DNA of 64,000 nt, taken from assembly GCF_003390925.1 (NCBI RefSeq), contig NZ_QUBS01000027.1, positions 1 to 64,000 of the forward strand, given 5' to 3'. The position numbers were made by a program, and so were the translations under genes. Below the pieces are notes generated by a model. The model was not told the origin of the DNA and ran no database searches. It saw only the letters and a list, made by a program, of their open reading frames with translations. Shown piece after piece: positions 44,870 to 56,000 of this stretch. Numbering within the stretch: position 1 is the stretch's first letter; every line of letters starts with the position of its first letter. The DNA comes from Trinickia diaoshuihuensis. Lineage in GTDB: Bacteria; Pseudomonadota; Gammaproteobacteria; Burkholderiales; Burkholderiaceae.

Positions 44870-46321
44870 ATGTTTGAAAGACGAGCCGCGTGCGTACGCA
44901 ATGCGGCGGCGAGTGCATTGGCGGCGGCGATTGCGGGGTGGTCCTCGTGCGCGTCGGCCGCGGCAGCCAAAGCGATGCCTGACGGCGCACAGCTCGGACC
45001 GGCCTGGGCCATGCCGTTCGCGGGCATCTTGCTGTCCATCGCGCTCGTTCCGTTGATCGCGCCGGTGTTCTGGCATCGTCATTTCGGAAAGATCGCGGCC
45101 GCGTGGGCCGTCGCCTTTCTCATACCGTTCGGATATGCGTTCGGGACGGGCGCCGCTGTCCATGCGCTCGCTCACGCGATCGTGGCCGAATACGTGCCGT
45201 TCATCGTCTTGCTGACGGCGCTCTATACGGTGGCAGGGGGTATCTGCGTGCGCGGCGCGCTGCACGGCTCGCCGCGCGTGAACGCGGCGCTGCTCGCGCT
45301 CGGCACCGCGCTCGCGAGCATCATGGGCACGACAGGCGCCGCGATGTTGCTGATCCGGCCGCTGCTGCGCGCGAACGACCACCGCCGGCACGTCGCGCAT
45401 GTTTTCGTATTCTTCATTTTTCTCGTCGCCAACGCGGGGGGCTCGCTGTCGCCGCTCGGCGATCCGCCGTTGTTCCTCGGCTTCTTGAACGGCGTGAGTT
45501 TCTTTTGGACGACGCGCCATCTCGCATTGCCGATGCTCTTTATTTGCTTCGTGCTGCTGGCCGTGTTTTATGCGCTCGATTCCTACTACTACCGGCGCCC
45601 CGGCGAGGAGCGCCAAGCGAGCCTCGATCCATCGCCCGATTCGATCGGTATCGCGATCGAGGGCAAACGCAATCTCCTACTGCTCGCGCTCGTCATCGGC
45701 CTCGTGTTGATGAGCGGGCTGTGGAAGCCGGGCATCGTGTTCGACGTGGCCGGAACGCCGCTCGCACTGCAAGACGCGGTGCGCGACGCGGCGCTCGTCG
45801 CGGTCACGCTCGTCTCGCTCGCCGTCACGCCGCGTACGGCGCGTACGGGCAACGCGTTCAACTGGGCGCCGATGCAAGAGGTGGCCAAGATTTTCGGTGC
45901 GATCTTCGTCACCATCGCACCCGTGGTCATGATGCTGCGGGCGGGCGAACACGGTGCGTTCGCGCAAGTGTTGCATCTCGTGACAGGCGCCGACGGCCGC
46001 CCGATCGACGCGATGTATTTCTGGGCGACGGGTATCCTGTCGTCGTTTCTCGACAATGCGCCGACCTATCTCGTCTTCTTCAACCTTGTCGGCGGCGATG
46101 CGCAGATGTTGATGACGGCGGGGGCTACGACGCTCGCGGCCATCTCGGCCGGGGCCGTGTTCATGGGCGCGAACAGTTATATCGGTAACGCGCCGAACTT
46201 CATGGTCAAGGCGATCGCCGAATCGCGCGGCGTTCGCATGCCGAGTTTTTTCGGTTATCTCGGCTGGTCGGGTGCCGTGCTGGTTCCGGTGTTCCTGCTG
46301 ACGACCTGGCTGTTTTTTTAG
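44870..46321 (+). CDS. Sodium:proton antiporter (NhaD/CitMHS-like ion transporter)
   Basis: The 483-residue protein starts with a signal-like hydrophobic segment and then has about twelve hydrophobic segments. A GGSLSPLGDPPLFLGFLNGV motif and NAPTYLVFFNLVGGD are typical of the ion transporter superfamily of NhaD. It probably exchanges Na+ for H+ in the inner membrane; substrate is inferred. It lies between the LutC-like gene and the hydroxyacid dehydrogenase gene, all on the plus strand, and may share a transcript with them. Confidence 0.82.
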   Translation: MFERRAACVRNAAASALAAAIAGWSSCASAAAAKAMPDGAQLGPAWAMPFAGILLSIALVPLIAPVFWHRHFGKIAAAWAVAFLIPFGYAFGTGAAVHALAHAIVAEYVPFIVLLTALYTVAGGICVRGALHGSPRVNAALLALGTALASIMGTTGAAMLLIRPLLRANDHRRHVAHVFVFFIFLVANAGGSLSPLGDPPLFLGFLNGVSFFWTTRHLALPMLFICFVLLAVFYALDSYYYRRPGEERQASLDPSPDSIGIAIEGKRNLLLLALVIGLVLMSGLWKPGIVFDVAGTPLALQDAVRDAALVAVTLVSLAVTPRTARTGNAFNWAPMQEVAKIFGAIFVTIAPVVMMLRAGEHGAFAQVLHLVTGADGRPIDAMYFWATGILSSFLDNAPTYLVFFNLVGGDAQMLMTAGATTLAAISAGAVFMGANSYIGNAPNFMVKAIAESRGVRMPSFFGYLGWSGAVLVPVFLLTTWLFF

Positions 46322-46337
46322 ACCGCGGAGACACTTC

Positions 46338-47327
46338 ATGCAAAAGATCCTGGTCACGTGTCCGATCTTTCCCGATGTCGTCGAACGCCTCCGGCAGTAT
46401 TTCGACGTCGACTGGAACGATGGACCCGCACTTGCGCCCGCCGAGCTGGCGCGCCGCCTCGCCGACAAGGACGGCGCGTTGACTGCCGGCGATCCGATCG
46501 GTGCGGCCATGTTCGCGGCCGCGCCGCGCCTGCGCGCGGTCGCGAACATGGCCGTGGGTTACAACAACTTCGATATCGACGCGTTCAACGCCGCCAACGT
46601 CATTGCCACGAATACGCCCGACGTGCTGAACGAGGCGACGGCCGATTTCGGTTGGGCGTTGATGATGGCGGCGGCGCGGCGTGTCGGCGAAAGCGAGCAT
46701 TGGCTAAGGGCCGGCAAGTGGGGCGCTTGGCGCTACGACGGCTTTCTCGGCGCCGACGTTTATGGCTCGACGCTGGGCATCATCGGGATGGGGCGTATCG
46801 GGCAGGCGCTCGCACGCCGGGCGCGCGGATTTTCCATGCGCGTCGTCTATCACAATCGTTCGCGCGTGGCGCCGCAGATCGAGGCCGAACTCGGCGCCGA
46901 ATATCGATCGAAGCAGGACCTGCTGCGCGAAGCCGATCACGTGGTCCTCGTCGTGCCTTACAGCGCGCAAAGCCATCACACGATCGGCGCGGCCGAACTC
47001 GCGTTGATGAAGCCGAGCGCGACGCTGACGAACATCGCGCGCGGCGGGATCGTCGACGACGCGGCCCTGGCCGATGCGTTGCACGAGCGGCGCATTGCAA
47101 GCGCGGGGCTCGACGTCTTCGAGGGCGAGCCCCGCGTGCATCCGCGGCTGTTGACGGCGCCGAGCGTGGTGCTCACGCCGCATATCGCGAGCGCCACGGA
47201 ATCCACGCGCCGCGCGATGGCCAATCTGGCGGCCGACAATCTCATCGCCGCACTGAACGAAGGGCCTCGCGCGGGCCGGCCGCCGAACCCGATCAACCCC
47301 GAAGTACTAGGACGCACGCGTTCATGA
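46338..47327 (+). CDS. D-2-hydroxyacid dehydrogenase (glyoxylate/hydroxypyruvate reductase-like)
   Basis: This 329-residue NAD(P)-dependent enzyme has the Rossmann glycine motif GMGRIGQALARRARGF, the catalytic Arg in NIARGGIVDD, Glu in LDVFEGEP and His in LTPHIASATE. The set matches GhrB/GyaR-type reductases of glyoxylate and hydroxypyruvate. Its stop codon overlaps the rmuC start (ATGA). Confidence 0.9.
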   Translation: MQKILVTCPIFPDVVERLRQYFDVDWNDGPALAPAELARRLADKDGALTAGDPIGAAMFAAAPRLRAVANMAVGYNNFDIDAFNAANVIATNTPDVLNEATADFGWALMMAAARRVGESEHWLRAGKWGAWRYDGFLGADVYGSTLGIIGMGRIGQALARRARGFSMRVVYHNRSRVAPQIEAELGAEYRSKQDLLREADHVVLVVPYSAQSHHTIGAAELALMKPSATLTNIARGGIVDDAALADALHERRIASAGLDVFEGEPRVHPRLLTAPSVVLTPHIASATESTRRAMANLAADNLIAALNEGPRAGRPPNPINPEVLGRTRS

Positions 47328-48814
47328 CGACCATTCTCATTGCGGCGCTTGCCTGCGCCGTCGTAGTGCTGGCCATCGCCCTGGCGCTGGCGCTCAAAAG
47401 CGCGAGCCGCGCCAATGATCGCGCCGCGTTCGCCGAGCTCGGCCAATGCATCGAAACGGCAGGACAAACGCAGGTCCGCGCCTACGAGCGGCTCGAACGC
47501 GAACTGCGCGGCGAACTCGCCGAAACGTCGCGGCTTTCGCGCGCCGAGCTAGGCGGCGGCTTCGCGCAATTTCAGCAGACGCTCGCCGCGCAATTGACGA
47601 GCGTTGCGACGGTCCAAAATCAACAGATCGACGGTTTCGCCAAGCGTCTCGCCCAACTGACCGAAACGAACGCCACGCAACTCGATGCGATGCGCGACAC
47701 CTTGCAGCGGCACGCGCACGAATCGCGCGACGAGCAGGCGTCCGCGCTCAAGCGCTTCGGCGATACGCTCGCGCAGCAACTCGCGCAGCTCGTCGAGGCG
47801 AACGATCGCCGCTTCGCCGAAGTGCGCGCCACGCTCGAGGCGAGACTCAAGGACATCGAAGCGAACAACGCGACGAAACTCGAGGAGATGCGTCGCACCG
47901 TCGACGAGAAGCTGCACGCGACGCTCGAGCAGCGCCTTGGCGAATCGTTCAAGCTCGTCTCGGATCGGCTCGAGCAAGTGCACCGCGGCCTCGGCGAAAT
48001 GCAGTCGCTGGCGGCCGGGGTGGGCGATCTGAAGAAGGTGCTGACGAACGTCAAGACGCGCGGCACCTGGGGCGAAGTGCAACTCGAATCATTGCTCGAA
48101 CAGGTCCTCACGCCCGATCAGTACGCGAAGAACGTGGCGACGGTACCGAAGAGCACGGAGCGGGTGGAATTCGCGATCAAGTTGCCCGGCCGGCACGAAG
48201 GCGCGGGCGGGCAGGGCGCGGCGGCGCCAGTGTGGCTGCCGATCGATGCGAAGTTTCCGCGCGAGGACTACGAGCGCCTCATCGATGCGCAGGACCGCGC
48301 CGATCCGGCGGCGGTCGAGGAGGCCTCGCGTGCGCTCGAAGCGCGAGTGCGCGGCGAGGCACGCACGATCGCCGAAAAGTACGTGGCGCCGCCGCATACG
48401 ACCGATTTCGCACTGCTGTTCTTGCCGACCGAGGGCCTGTACGCCGAAGTACTGCGCCGCCCCGGCCTCACCGACCAATTGCAGCGCGACTATCGCGTCA
48501 CGATCGCCGGGCCCACGACGTTGACGGCGCTCTTGAATAGCTTGCAGATGGGTTTCCGCACGCTTGCGATCGAGAAACGCTCGAGCGAAGTCTGGCAAGT
48601 GCTCGGTGCCGTGAAGACGGAATTCGGCAAGTTCGGCGATGTGCTGGCCAAAACGAAATCCCAGCTCGAGACGGTGACGCGTTCGATCGAGGCGGCCGAA
48701 CGGCGCACGCGCGTCATGAACACGAAGCTCAAGGAAGTGGAGGCGTTGCCCGGCGAACAAACGGAAGGGTTGCTCGGCGATGCCTATGCGAGCTTGCAGG
48801 AGCCGGATGCCTAG
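47324..48814 (+). CDS. rmuC: DNA recombination protein RmuC
   Basis: This 496-residue protein has an N-terminal membrane anchor (MTTILIAALACAVVVLAIAL), a long coiled-coil region (about 45-240), and the RmuC core (GVGDLKKVLTNVKTRGTWGEVQLESLLEQ, PIDAKFPREDYERLI). RmuC limits recombination at inverted repeats. The ATG at 47324 overlaps the stop codon of the preceding dehydrogenase. Confidence 0.94.
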   Translation: MTTILIAALACAVVVLAIALALALKSASRANDRAAFAELGQCIETAGQTQVRAYERLERELRGELAETSRLSRAELGGGFAQFQQTLAAQLTSVATVQNQQIDGFAKRLAQLTETNATQLDAMRDTLQRHAHESRDEQASALKRFGDTLAQQLAQLVEANDRRFAEVRATLEARLKDIEANNATKLEEMRRTVDEKLHATLEQRLGESFKLVSDRLEQVHRGLGEMQSLAAGVGDLKKVLTNVKTRGTWGEVQLESLLEQVLTPDQYAKNVATVPKSTERVEFAIKLPGRHEGAGGQGAAAPVWLPIDAKFPREDYERLIDAQDRADPAAVEEASRALEARVRGEARTIAEKYVAPPHTTDFALLFLPTEGLYAEVLRRPGLTDQLQRDYRVTIAGPTTLTALLNSLQMGFRTLAIEKRSSEVWQVLGAVKTEFGKFGDVLAKTKSQLETVTRSIEAAERRTRVMNTKLKEVEALPGEQTEGLLGDAYASLQEPDA

Positions 48815-48902
48815 GTGGCCGGAGCCGACAAGGCGCGGGGCGGCGCGGGCGCCAGCCCGCGAGCGTTTATGCGCTCGTGCCGCCGAACGCGATGGATGCA
48901 GC

Positions 48903-49385
48903 TCAGGCCGCCGCGGCTAGTTGCCGCAAGGCGTCGTCGGTCACGCGGACGATGCGCCAATCGGGCATCACGGTCGCCCCCATCTTCGTATAGAAATCGA
49001 TCGCGGGCTGATTCCAATCGAGGACCGACCACTCGAAGCGTCCGCATTGACGCTCGACGGCGATCGCGGCGACGCGCCGCAACAGCCTGGTGCCGAGCCC
49101 GCTGCCGCGCAGCGCCGGCTGCACGTAGAGATCTTCGAGATAGAGGCCTCGGCGGCCCAGGAACGTCGAGAAGTTTTGGAAATACAGCGCGTATCCGACG
49201 ATGTTCCCTTCCCGTTCGGCGACGAGCGCTTCAGCGGCCGGATGCGGGCCGAACAGCGCATCGCCGAGCGACTCCTCGGTGGCCACGAACAGATGCGTGA
49301 GCTTTTCATATTCGGCCAGCTCGCGCATGAGACCGAGCATGCCACTCACGTCGAGCGGCGTGGCCTGGCGAATGATCTCGGGCAT
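48903..49385 (-). CDS. GNAT family N-acetyltransferase
   Basis: The 160-residue protein has the GNAT fold with the acetyl-CoA pyrophosphate-loop motif QPALRGSGLGTRLLRRV. Other segments (LEDLYVQPALRG, VLDWNQPAIDFYTKMGA) resemble diamine or amino-acid acetyltransferases. Its ATG stands 3 nt after the stop of the small membrane protein gene, so the pair is coupled. Confidence 0.87.
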   Translation of the reverse strand: MPEIIRQATPLDVSGMLGLMRELAEYEKLTHLFVATEESLGDALFGPHPAAEALVAEREGNIVGYALYFQNFSTFLGRRGLYLEDLYVQPALRGSGLGTRLLRRVAAIAVERQCGRFEWSVLDWNQPAIDFYTKMGATVMPDWRIVRVTDDALRQLAAAA

Positions 49386-49388
49386 GTC

Positions 49389-49667
49389 TTAGGCCTCTTC
49401 CGGAACGTCGGACAAGACGACTTCAATCCCGCCGAAGCGCTGGGCAACCCAGTTATAGACATGGCAGGCGATCCAAAGCAGGACGAAGCCGAGGATCGCA
49501 TTGAGCAGCACGGCGCTGAAAAAGATCGTTCCCGTCTCGGCCGATCCTTGGCGGAAATAGGCCACGAGCGTGCCCAGCAAGACGATCGGCGTACTGAAAA
49601 TGACGTAGACGAGGATGAGCGCCTTCGCGGTCTGTCCCGGCGCGATCGAAAGAATTTGTTTTTTCAT
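49389..49667 (-). CDS. Small membrane protein of unknown function
   Basis: The 92-residue protein has two clear hydrophobic helices (ALILVYVIFSTPIVLLGTLVAYF and TIFFSAVLLNAILGFVLLWIACHVYNWV). It ends in an acidic segment. No family was recognised. It is immediately upstream of, and apparently coupled to, the GNAT gene, and lies just downstream of moeA. Confidence 0.65.
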   Translation of the reverse strand: MKKQILSIAPGQTAKALILVYVIFSTPIVLLGTLVAYFRQGSAETGTIFFSAVLLNAILGFVLLWIACHVYNWVAQRFGGIEVVLSDVPEEA

Positions 49668-49744
49668 GGGTCCAAGCCTCGTTTGAGACGGTGTCCTGTT
49701 CGGAAAACTTGCTGCTGATGTTGTGCGCGGCTCTGATGAGCCTG

Positions 49745-51037
49745 CTAAATAAGCCCTTCGAAGGGCATGATCTCGACGTTCTCGCCTGCCGGCACGTCGC
49801 CTTGGTCGTGCGCCAGCACGATGAAGCAGTTCGCCTCGCTCATCGAGCTGAGCACCCCCGAACTTTGCGAGCGAGTGGGCGCCACGCTCCAGCGCCCCGC
49901 CGCGTCGCGTGTCGCGACCGCCCGTAGAAATTCCGTGCGTCCGGGCCGCTTTTTGATCGCCGCGCTGCTCGCGGCGGCAAATTGTAGCGGTCCCGGCGCG
50001 ATTGCGCCCGACATTACGACGAGCGCCTCGCGCACGAACTGATAGAACGAAACCATCACGGCGACGGGATTGCCGGGCAACCCGAAGTAGAGGGCGCTGC
50101 GGCTGCCCGCCGCGCGCCCGTCCGGCCACAAGCGGCCGAAGGCAAGCGGCCGCCCGGGCCGCATGGCAAGCTGCCAGAACGCCACGTCGCCGAACGTTGC
50201 CGTCATGCGGGCGGTGAGGTCGGCATCGCCCACCGACACGCCGCCCGAGGTCAATACGACGTCGGCGCTGCCGGCGGCGGCGCGCAGCGCGGCCTCGATC
50301 GTCTCGGGCTCATCGCGCACGACGCCGAGATCGAGCGCCTCGATGTCCAGGCGCGCGAGCATGGCGTGCAGCGTATAGCGATTGCTGTCGTACACGGCGC
50401 CGGTATCGAGCGGTTCGCCGATCGAACGCAATTCGTCACCGGTCGAGAAGAACGCCACCCGCACGCGCCGGCGTACCGCCACTTCGGCCACGCCGAGCGA
50501 CGCGAGCAGACCGAGGTCGGCGGGGCGGATGATGCGGCCGGATTTGAGCGCGGGGCGTCCACGCGCGAGGTCTTCGCCGGCGCGGCGGCAGTTCGCCCCG
50601 GGGACGATCGCTTGCGCATCGAAGGTGACGCTCGAGCCGGTGCGGGTCGCGAATTCCTGCGGCACGACCGTATCGCAGCCGGCCGGCATCGGCGCGCCTG
50701 TCATGATGCGGACGCATTCGAGAGCGCCGCAGGACCGCTCGAACGGATGTCCGGCGCGGGCCTCGCCCGCCACGGCGAGGGCGAACGGCGCTTGGCGAGG
50801 GTGCGTGCCGTATGCGAATGCGTAGCCGTCCATCGCGGCGTTATCGTGCGCGGGTACGTCGATGGGCGAGACGATGTCTCGCGCCAGTACGCGGCCCAGT
50901 GCCGCGCGTAGCGCCACGTGCTCCGTCGTTTCGACGGGAGTGAGTGCACTTCGGATGATCGTGCGTGCCGCATCGACCGGCAGCGGATTCGCTGTCGCCG
51001 AGGAGGAGGGGCCGGAGGTGTCTTTCGGAATCGTCAT
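49745..51037 (-). CDS. moeA: Molybdopterin molybdotransferase
   Basis: MoeA inserts molybdate into adenylylated molybdopterin. The 430-residue protein has the MoeA pattern: N-terminal DIVSPIDVPAHDNAAMDGYA, central RVRVAFFSTGDEL and VLTSGGVSVGDAD, and LPGNPVAVMVSFYQFV. It is the last gene in the moaA-mobA-moeA set, each separated by less than 80 nt. Confidence 0.95.
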   Translation of the reverse strand: MTIPKDTSGPSSSATANPLPVDAARTIIRSALTPVETTEHVALRAALGRVLARDIVSPIDVPAHDNAAMDGYAFAYGTHPRQAPFALAVAGEARAGHPFERSCGALECVRIMTGAPMPAGCDTVVPQEFATRTGSSVTFDAQAIVPGANCRRAGEDLARGRPALKSGRIIRPADLGLLASLGVAEVAVRRRVRVAFFSTGDELRSIGEPLDTGAVYDSNRYTLHAMLARLDIEALDLGVVRDEPETIEAALRAAAGSADVVLTSGGVSVGDADLTARMTATFGDVAFWQLAMRPGRPLAFGRLWPDGRAAGSRSALYFGLPGNPVAVMVSFYQFVREALVVMSGAIAPGPLQFAAASSAAIKKRPGRTEFLRAVATRDAAGRWSVAPTRSQSSGVLSSMSEANCFIVLAHDQGDVPAGENVEIMPFEGLI

Positions 51038-51112
51038 CGAAGAGAGGGCGCGGCGCGCGACGCCGGGAACGAGGGCAGTTGCGGCGCCCGCCGGGCGGGC
51101 CTCATGCCCCGT

Positions 51113-51757
51113 TTATCTATCGCGCTCCAGGCGAGCGGCGATCGTTCGCTCGAGAGCTGCCAGCTCATGCAAAGAGTTGGCATTGTAAAACGCGTGCTCG
51201 TCCTGAAAGGGCACTTCGACGTGCCTGTGGCGTGCGTACCACGTACGCACCTTGCGTTCGCCGGCGTCGAGGTAGGCGGCCAAATCCGCGGCGAGCGTCG
51301 TGCGCACGAGCGCGACGACCGGGTGCAGGGCAACGCGTCCCGCCGGGTCCACCGTGCTCGCGACGGCGATATCGGCATGCTCGGCGTCGAGTGCGTCAAG
51401 GAGCCGCACGGCGAGATCCGCGGGCAAGCAGGGCGTGTCGCAAGGCGCGCATAGGACGAACTCGGTGGCGCTCGCGCGCAGACCGGCAAGCAGGCCCGCC
51501 AGCGGCCCCGGAAAATCGCCCGATGCATCGGTGACGACCCGCGCATTATGGGGCGCCCCGATCCGTTGGTAGCCGTCGAGATGGCGATTTGCGCTGATCA
51601 GCAGGCTATCGACCTGCGCGGCGAGGCGCTTGACGACGTGCGCCGCCAACGGTTCGCCCGCGAGCGATTGCAGGCCTTTATCGAGGCCGCCCATGCGGGT
51701 GCCGCGGCCACCGGCCAGCACGAGACCGGTAATGCGGCTGCGCGAGCGAGGATCCAT
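51113..51757 (-). CDS. mobA: Molybdenum cofactor guanylyltransferase
   Basis: MobA adds GMP to the molybdenum cofactor. The 214-residue protein has the nucleotide-binding LVLAGGRGTRMGGLDKGLQ, and TEFVLCAPCDTP for Mg2+ and GTP. The start MDPRSRSRITG at 51757 is chosen by the family start; the longer open frame is not conserved. It follows moaA. Confidence 0.94.
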   Translation of the reverse strand: MDPRSRSRITGLVLAGGRGTRMGGLDKGLQSLAGEPLAAHVVKRLAAQVDSLLISANRHLDGYQRIGAPHNARVVTDASGDFPGPLAGLLAGLRASATEFVLCAPCDTPCLPADLAVRLLDALDAEHADIAVASTVDPAGRVALHPVVALVRTTLAADLAAYLDAGERKVRTWYARHRHVEVPFQDEHAFYNANSLHELAALERTIAARLERDR

Positions 51758-51773
51758 CGCGGCGGGTGCGGCG

Positions 51774-52880
51774 TCAGCCGCCGATGTACGACATCTCGAC
51801 GCGTGGCTGGCCGGCCGACGTCGAATCGGTGGCGCTGCCGCGCAACAGGGAATAACGGTCGTCGCGCGCTTGCCAAATATGGCCGATCGCGGTTGCGACC
51901 GCCTCGTCGCTGGCGCCGCCGCGCACGAGCGCGCGCAGGTCATGGCCCGACGATGCGAACAAGCAGAGGTAGAGCTTGCCTTCCGTCGAGAGCCGGGCGC
52001 GCGTGCAGGTACCGCAAAACGCGCGCGTGACGCTCGAGATGACGCCGATTTCGCCGCTGCCGTCCGCGTAACCCCAGCGCTGCGCCGTTTCCGCGGGCGT
52101 ATGCGCTTCGAGCGGGACGAGCGGAAAGTGCTCGCCGATGCGGGCAACGACGTCGGCCGACGGCAGCACCTCGGTCATATTCCATCCGTTCGACGTGCCG
52201 ACGTCCATGTATTCGATGAAGCGCAGAATCGTGCCCGAGCCCTTGAAGTGGCGGGCCATCGGCAAGATTTCCCCATCGTTCGTTCCGCGTTTGACGACCA
52301 TGTTGACCTTGATCGGCGCGAGCCCGGCGGCTTGGGCGGCGGCGATGCCGTCCAGCACCGCGCCGGGCGCGAAATCGGCGTCGTTCATACGTTTGAAAAG
52401 CATGTCGTCAAGGGCGTCGAGGCTGACGGTGACGCGGGACAATCCGGCGTCGCGCAGCGACCGGGCCTTGCGGGCGAGCAGCGAGCCATTCGTCGTCAGC
52501 GTGAGATCGAGCGGGCGGCCCTCGGGGGTCGTCAATGCGGCCAGGCGCTCGATAAGCCATTCGATGTTCTTGCGAAGCAAGGGCTCGCCGCCCGTGAGCC
52601 GGATCTTCTCGACGCCGTGCGCGACGAAGATCCGTGCCAGCCGCTCGATTTCCTCGAAGGTCAACAGCGCGCTATGCGGCAAGAACGGATAGTCGTTGCC
52701 GAACACGGCGCGCGGCATGCAGTAGACGCAACGGAAGTTGCAGCGATCGGTGACGGAAATACGCAGATCGCGCAGCGGCCGTGACAGCGCATCGGCTAGC
52801 GTCCCGCTCGCAGCGAGCGGCGCGCCGGCGACATGGGGTATCGCGCTGACGTCGGCGACGGGAATGATGCGACGGGACAT
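51774..52880 (-). CDS. moaA: GTP 3',8-cyclase MoaA
   Basis: MoaA is the radical SAM enzyme that begins molybdopterin synthesis from GTP. The 368-residue protein has the N-terminal cluster motif CNFRCVYC, the LTGGEPLLR motif, and the C-terminal second cluster ([20 protein letters not shown]). It ends in SYIGG, the conserved C-terminal GG. First gene of the moaA-mobA-moeA set. Confidence 0.96.
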   Translation of the reverse strand: MSRRIIPVADVSAIPHVAGAPLAASGTLADALSRPLRDLRISVTDRCNFRCVYCMPRAVFGNDYPFLPHSALLTFEEIERLARIFVAHGVEKIRLTGGEPLLRKNIEWLIERLAALTTPEGRPLDLTLTTNGSLLARKARSLRDAGLSRVTVSLDALDDMLFKRMNDADFAPGAVLDGIAAAQAAGLAPIKVNMVVKRGTNDGEILPMARHFKGSGTILRFIEYMDVGTSNGWNMTEVLPSADVVARIGEHFPLVPLEAHTPAETAQRWGYADGSGEIGVISSVTRAFCGTCTRARLSTEGKLYLCLFASSGHDLRALVRGGASDEAVATAIGHIWQARDDRYSLLRGSATDSTSAGQPRVEMSYIGG

Positions 52881-52999
52881 GATGAGGCGAAAAACGAGCA
52901 GGAGCCCATTCTAGCCGAACGCCGCGCCGCATGCGGTCTTGGCCCCCGCGACGGCGAGGATAAAGGCTCACCAAGTGATGCATGTCGATAAGACGGACG

Positions 53000-53025
53000 A
53001 AAAAAAGCCCGCCACGGGGGCGGGC
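53000..53025 (-). terminator. rne terminator
   Basis: GCCCGCC (53007-53013) pairs with GGCGGGC (53019-53025); on the minus strand a run of seven T follows (A run at 53000-53006). Confidence 0.88.
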
Positions 53026-53072
53026 TCGTCGCGCTGCCGGGCGCGGGTGCGCCCTTGGCTGCGAGTTCGGAC

Positions 53073-56000
53073 TTAGGCGTCCTTGCGCGTCTCCACTTGC
53101 TGCATCGGCGACGGGTCGATCGGCGGCAGCGGCTTGCGCTCGCGCACCACCCGTTGCGGGGCCGGTGCTTGCGCGGCGGCTTCCTGCGCGGCGCGCAGCT
53201 TGTCCGCGTCGGTATTGACCCAGACGAGACCGGCCGATTCGAGCATGGGCCGCAATTCCGCGGCGGCGAGGCCGTTCGCGCGCGGGCTCGGCGTTGCCGC
53301 GGCTTCGACTGCCGCGGGCCGCTGCACGATTTCCGTCACGGCGCTGGCGGCTTCGGCAGGCGCCGACGCCGCGCCGGCAACGGGCTCCGCCGATACCACG
53401 GGCGTGGGCTCGACGACCTGCGCGGGCGCGGGCACCGCTTCGACGATACGCGCAATGGCCGATTCCGGCTCGGCCGCGAGCGGCGCCGGTGCGGCAGGCG
53501 CTGCGGGGACGGCGGGCGGAAGCTCGACCGGCACGTTGCCGGATTCGCTCGGCGCCGGCGCGGCAGCGGCGACGGCCGGTGCTTCGGAAGCGATTTCGGG
53601 CGCAGCTTCCGGCCGAATCTCGGGCAGCGGCGCGGCGATCGACTCACGCGTCGGGACCGGGCTCGTCACACCTTGCTCGGCTACCGGTGCGCGTTGCGCC
53701 GCGGCTTGCGTTTCAGCCTGCGCCGGTGCAATCGTTTCGACGGCATGCACGACAGGTGCGGGTGCCTCGTCCGTCGCGGCTTGCGGCGGGACCGCAGCCG
53801 CGGCGCCTTCGGCTTCGGCCACATCGGCCGCGAGCGTGGCGTTCACGCCTTCTTCCTCACGCTCGCGACGGCCACCGCGACGGCCGCGGCGGCGGCGACG
53901 GCGTTCCTCGCCGTCGCGCGCGGCGCCTTCCAGCTCGGGGGCCGGGACGCCGGCAGCAACGGCGCTTTCCGTCGCCTGCACTTCGGCTTCCACGTTCACC
54001 TCGGGCTGCTGCTTGCGGCGTTCGCCGCGTTCCGCGCGCTCCTGACGCTCACCGCGTTCCGGGCGTTCGCCGCGCTCCGCACGTTCTTGCCGCTCGCCGC
54101 GGTCCTGGCGCTCGGCACGTTCCGCGCGTTCGGGACGCTCCGCGCGTTCCACGCGTTCGGCGCGTTCACCGCGCTCGCGACGTTCGCCGCGTACGGCGGT
54201 TTCGGCCGCTTCGTTGCGCTCTTGGCCGCGTTCTTGCCGCTCCCGGCCCTCGCGCGGTTCACGCTGTTCGCGCGCGGGACGTTGCGACGGTTGCTGACCA
54301 GTGCGGCCGCCCACGGCCGATTCCGCGCGTGCCGCGCCTTCACGGCCGCCAGCGCCGCGACGGTTGCGGTTATTGCGATCGCCTCCTCGTTCGGTGCGTT
54401 CGCCGCGTGCCGGACGCACCGGCTGAGCGGGTTCGGGCGCCGGGGCCGGGGCCTGCGGTTGTCCGCCGAACAGGCTCTTGATCCAGCCGAAGAACCCGCC
54501 GGTAGGCGCCTGCGCGGCGGCGGCCGGCGCGACGGCCGGTTGCACGCGCACCGGTGCGCTAGGCGCGGGCCGCTCGGGCGTGATGCCCTTGACGGCCGCC
54601 TCTTGCTTCGGTTTCACATCTTCGCTGCGCTTGCTGTAGGCCGTTTCGGACTCGAGCTCGCGGGCGGCTTCCTCGGCCATCTTCCACGAAGCGCGCGGTT
54701 CGTCGAGGCGCGCATCGTCGTGACGCAGGCGCTCGAGCTTGTAGTGCGGCGTGTCGAGATGCTTGTTCGGGATGAGTACGACGCCGACCTTGAAACGCGA
54801 CTCGATCTTATTGATTTCCTGACGCTTTTCGTTGAGCAGGAAGGCCGTGACTTCGACGGGCACCTGGCAGTGGATCGCCGCGGTGTTCTCCTTCATCGCC
54901 TCTTCTTGGATGATCCGCAGCACTTGCAGGGCGGACGATTCCGTATCGCGGATGTGGCCCGTGCCGTTGCAGCGCGGGCAGGTGACGTGGCTGCCTTCGG
55001 ACAAGGCGGGGCGCAGACGCTGGCGCGAGAGCTCCATCAGGCCGAAGCGCGAGATCTTGCCCATCTGGACGCGCGCTCGGTCGTGCTTGAGCGCATCTTT
55101 CAGGCGCTGTTCGACTTCGCGCTGGCTCTTGGCCGATTCCATGTCGATGAAATCGATCACGATCAGGCCGCCGAGGTCGCGCAGGCGCAGTTGGCGGGCG
55201 ACTTCATCGGCCGCCTCGAGGTTCGTGCGCGTGGCCGTTTCCTCGATGTCCGCGCCCTTCGTGGCGCGCGCCGAGTTCACGTCGATCGCGACGAGCGCTT
55301 CGGTGTGATCGATCACGATCGCGCCGCCCGAGGGCAGCGGTACCGTACGCGAGTACGCCGTTTCGATCTGATGCTCGATCTGGAAGCGGGAAAAGAGGGG
55401 CACGTCGTCGTGATACCGCTTCACTTTGCCGACGTTGTCGGGCATCACGATATCCATGAAGGCGCGCGCCTGATCATGGATTTCCGTGGTGTCGATGAGG
55501 ATTTCGCCGATATCGGGCTGGAAGTAGTCGCGGATCGCCCGGATGACGAGGCTCGATTCCAGATAGATCAGCATCGGCTGGCCGCTTTGGCCGCTTTGCG
55601 AGGCCGCCTCGATGGCGCGCCACAACTGCATCAGGTAGTTCAAATCCCACTGCAGCTCTTCGGCGCTGCGGCCTATGCCGGCCGTGCGCGCGATGATGCT
55701 CATGCCGTCGGGCAATTGCAGTTGGGACATCGTTTCGCGCAGTTCTTGGCGATCGTCGCCTTCGATCCGGCGCGAGACGCCGCCGCCGCGCGGGTTGTTG
55801 GGCATCAAAACGAGGTAGCGGCCGGCGAGCGAGATAAACGTCGTCAGCGCCGCGCCCTTGTTGCCGCGCTCTTCCTTTTCGACTTGGACGATGAGCTCTT
55901 GACCCTCGCGCAAGGCGTCTTGAATGCGCGCGGAGCGCATGTCGACGCCTTCCTTGAAGTACTGGCGGGCCACTTCCTTGAACGGCAAGAAGCCGTGGCG

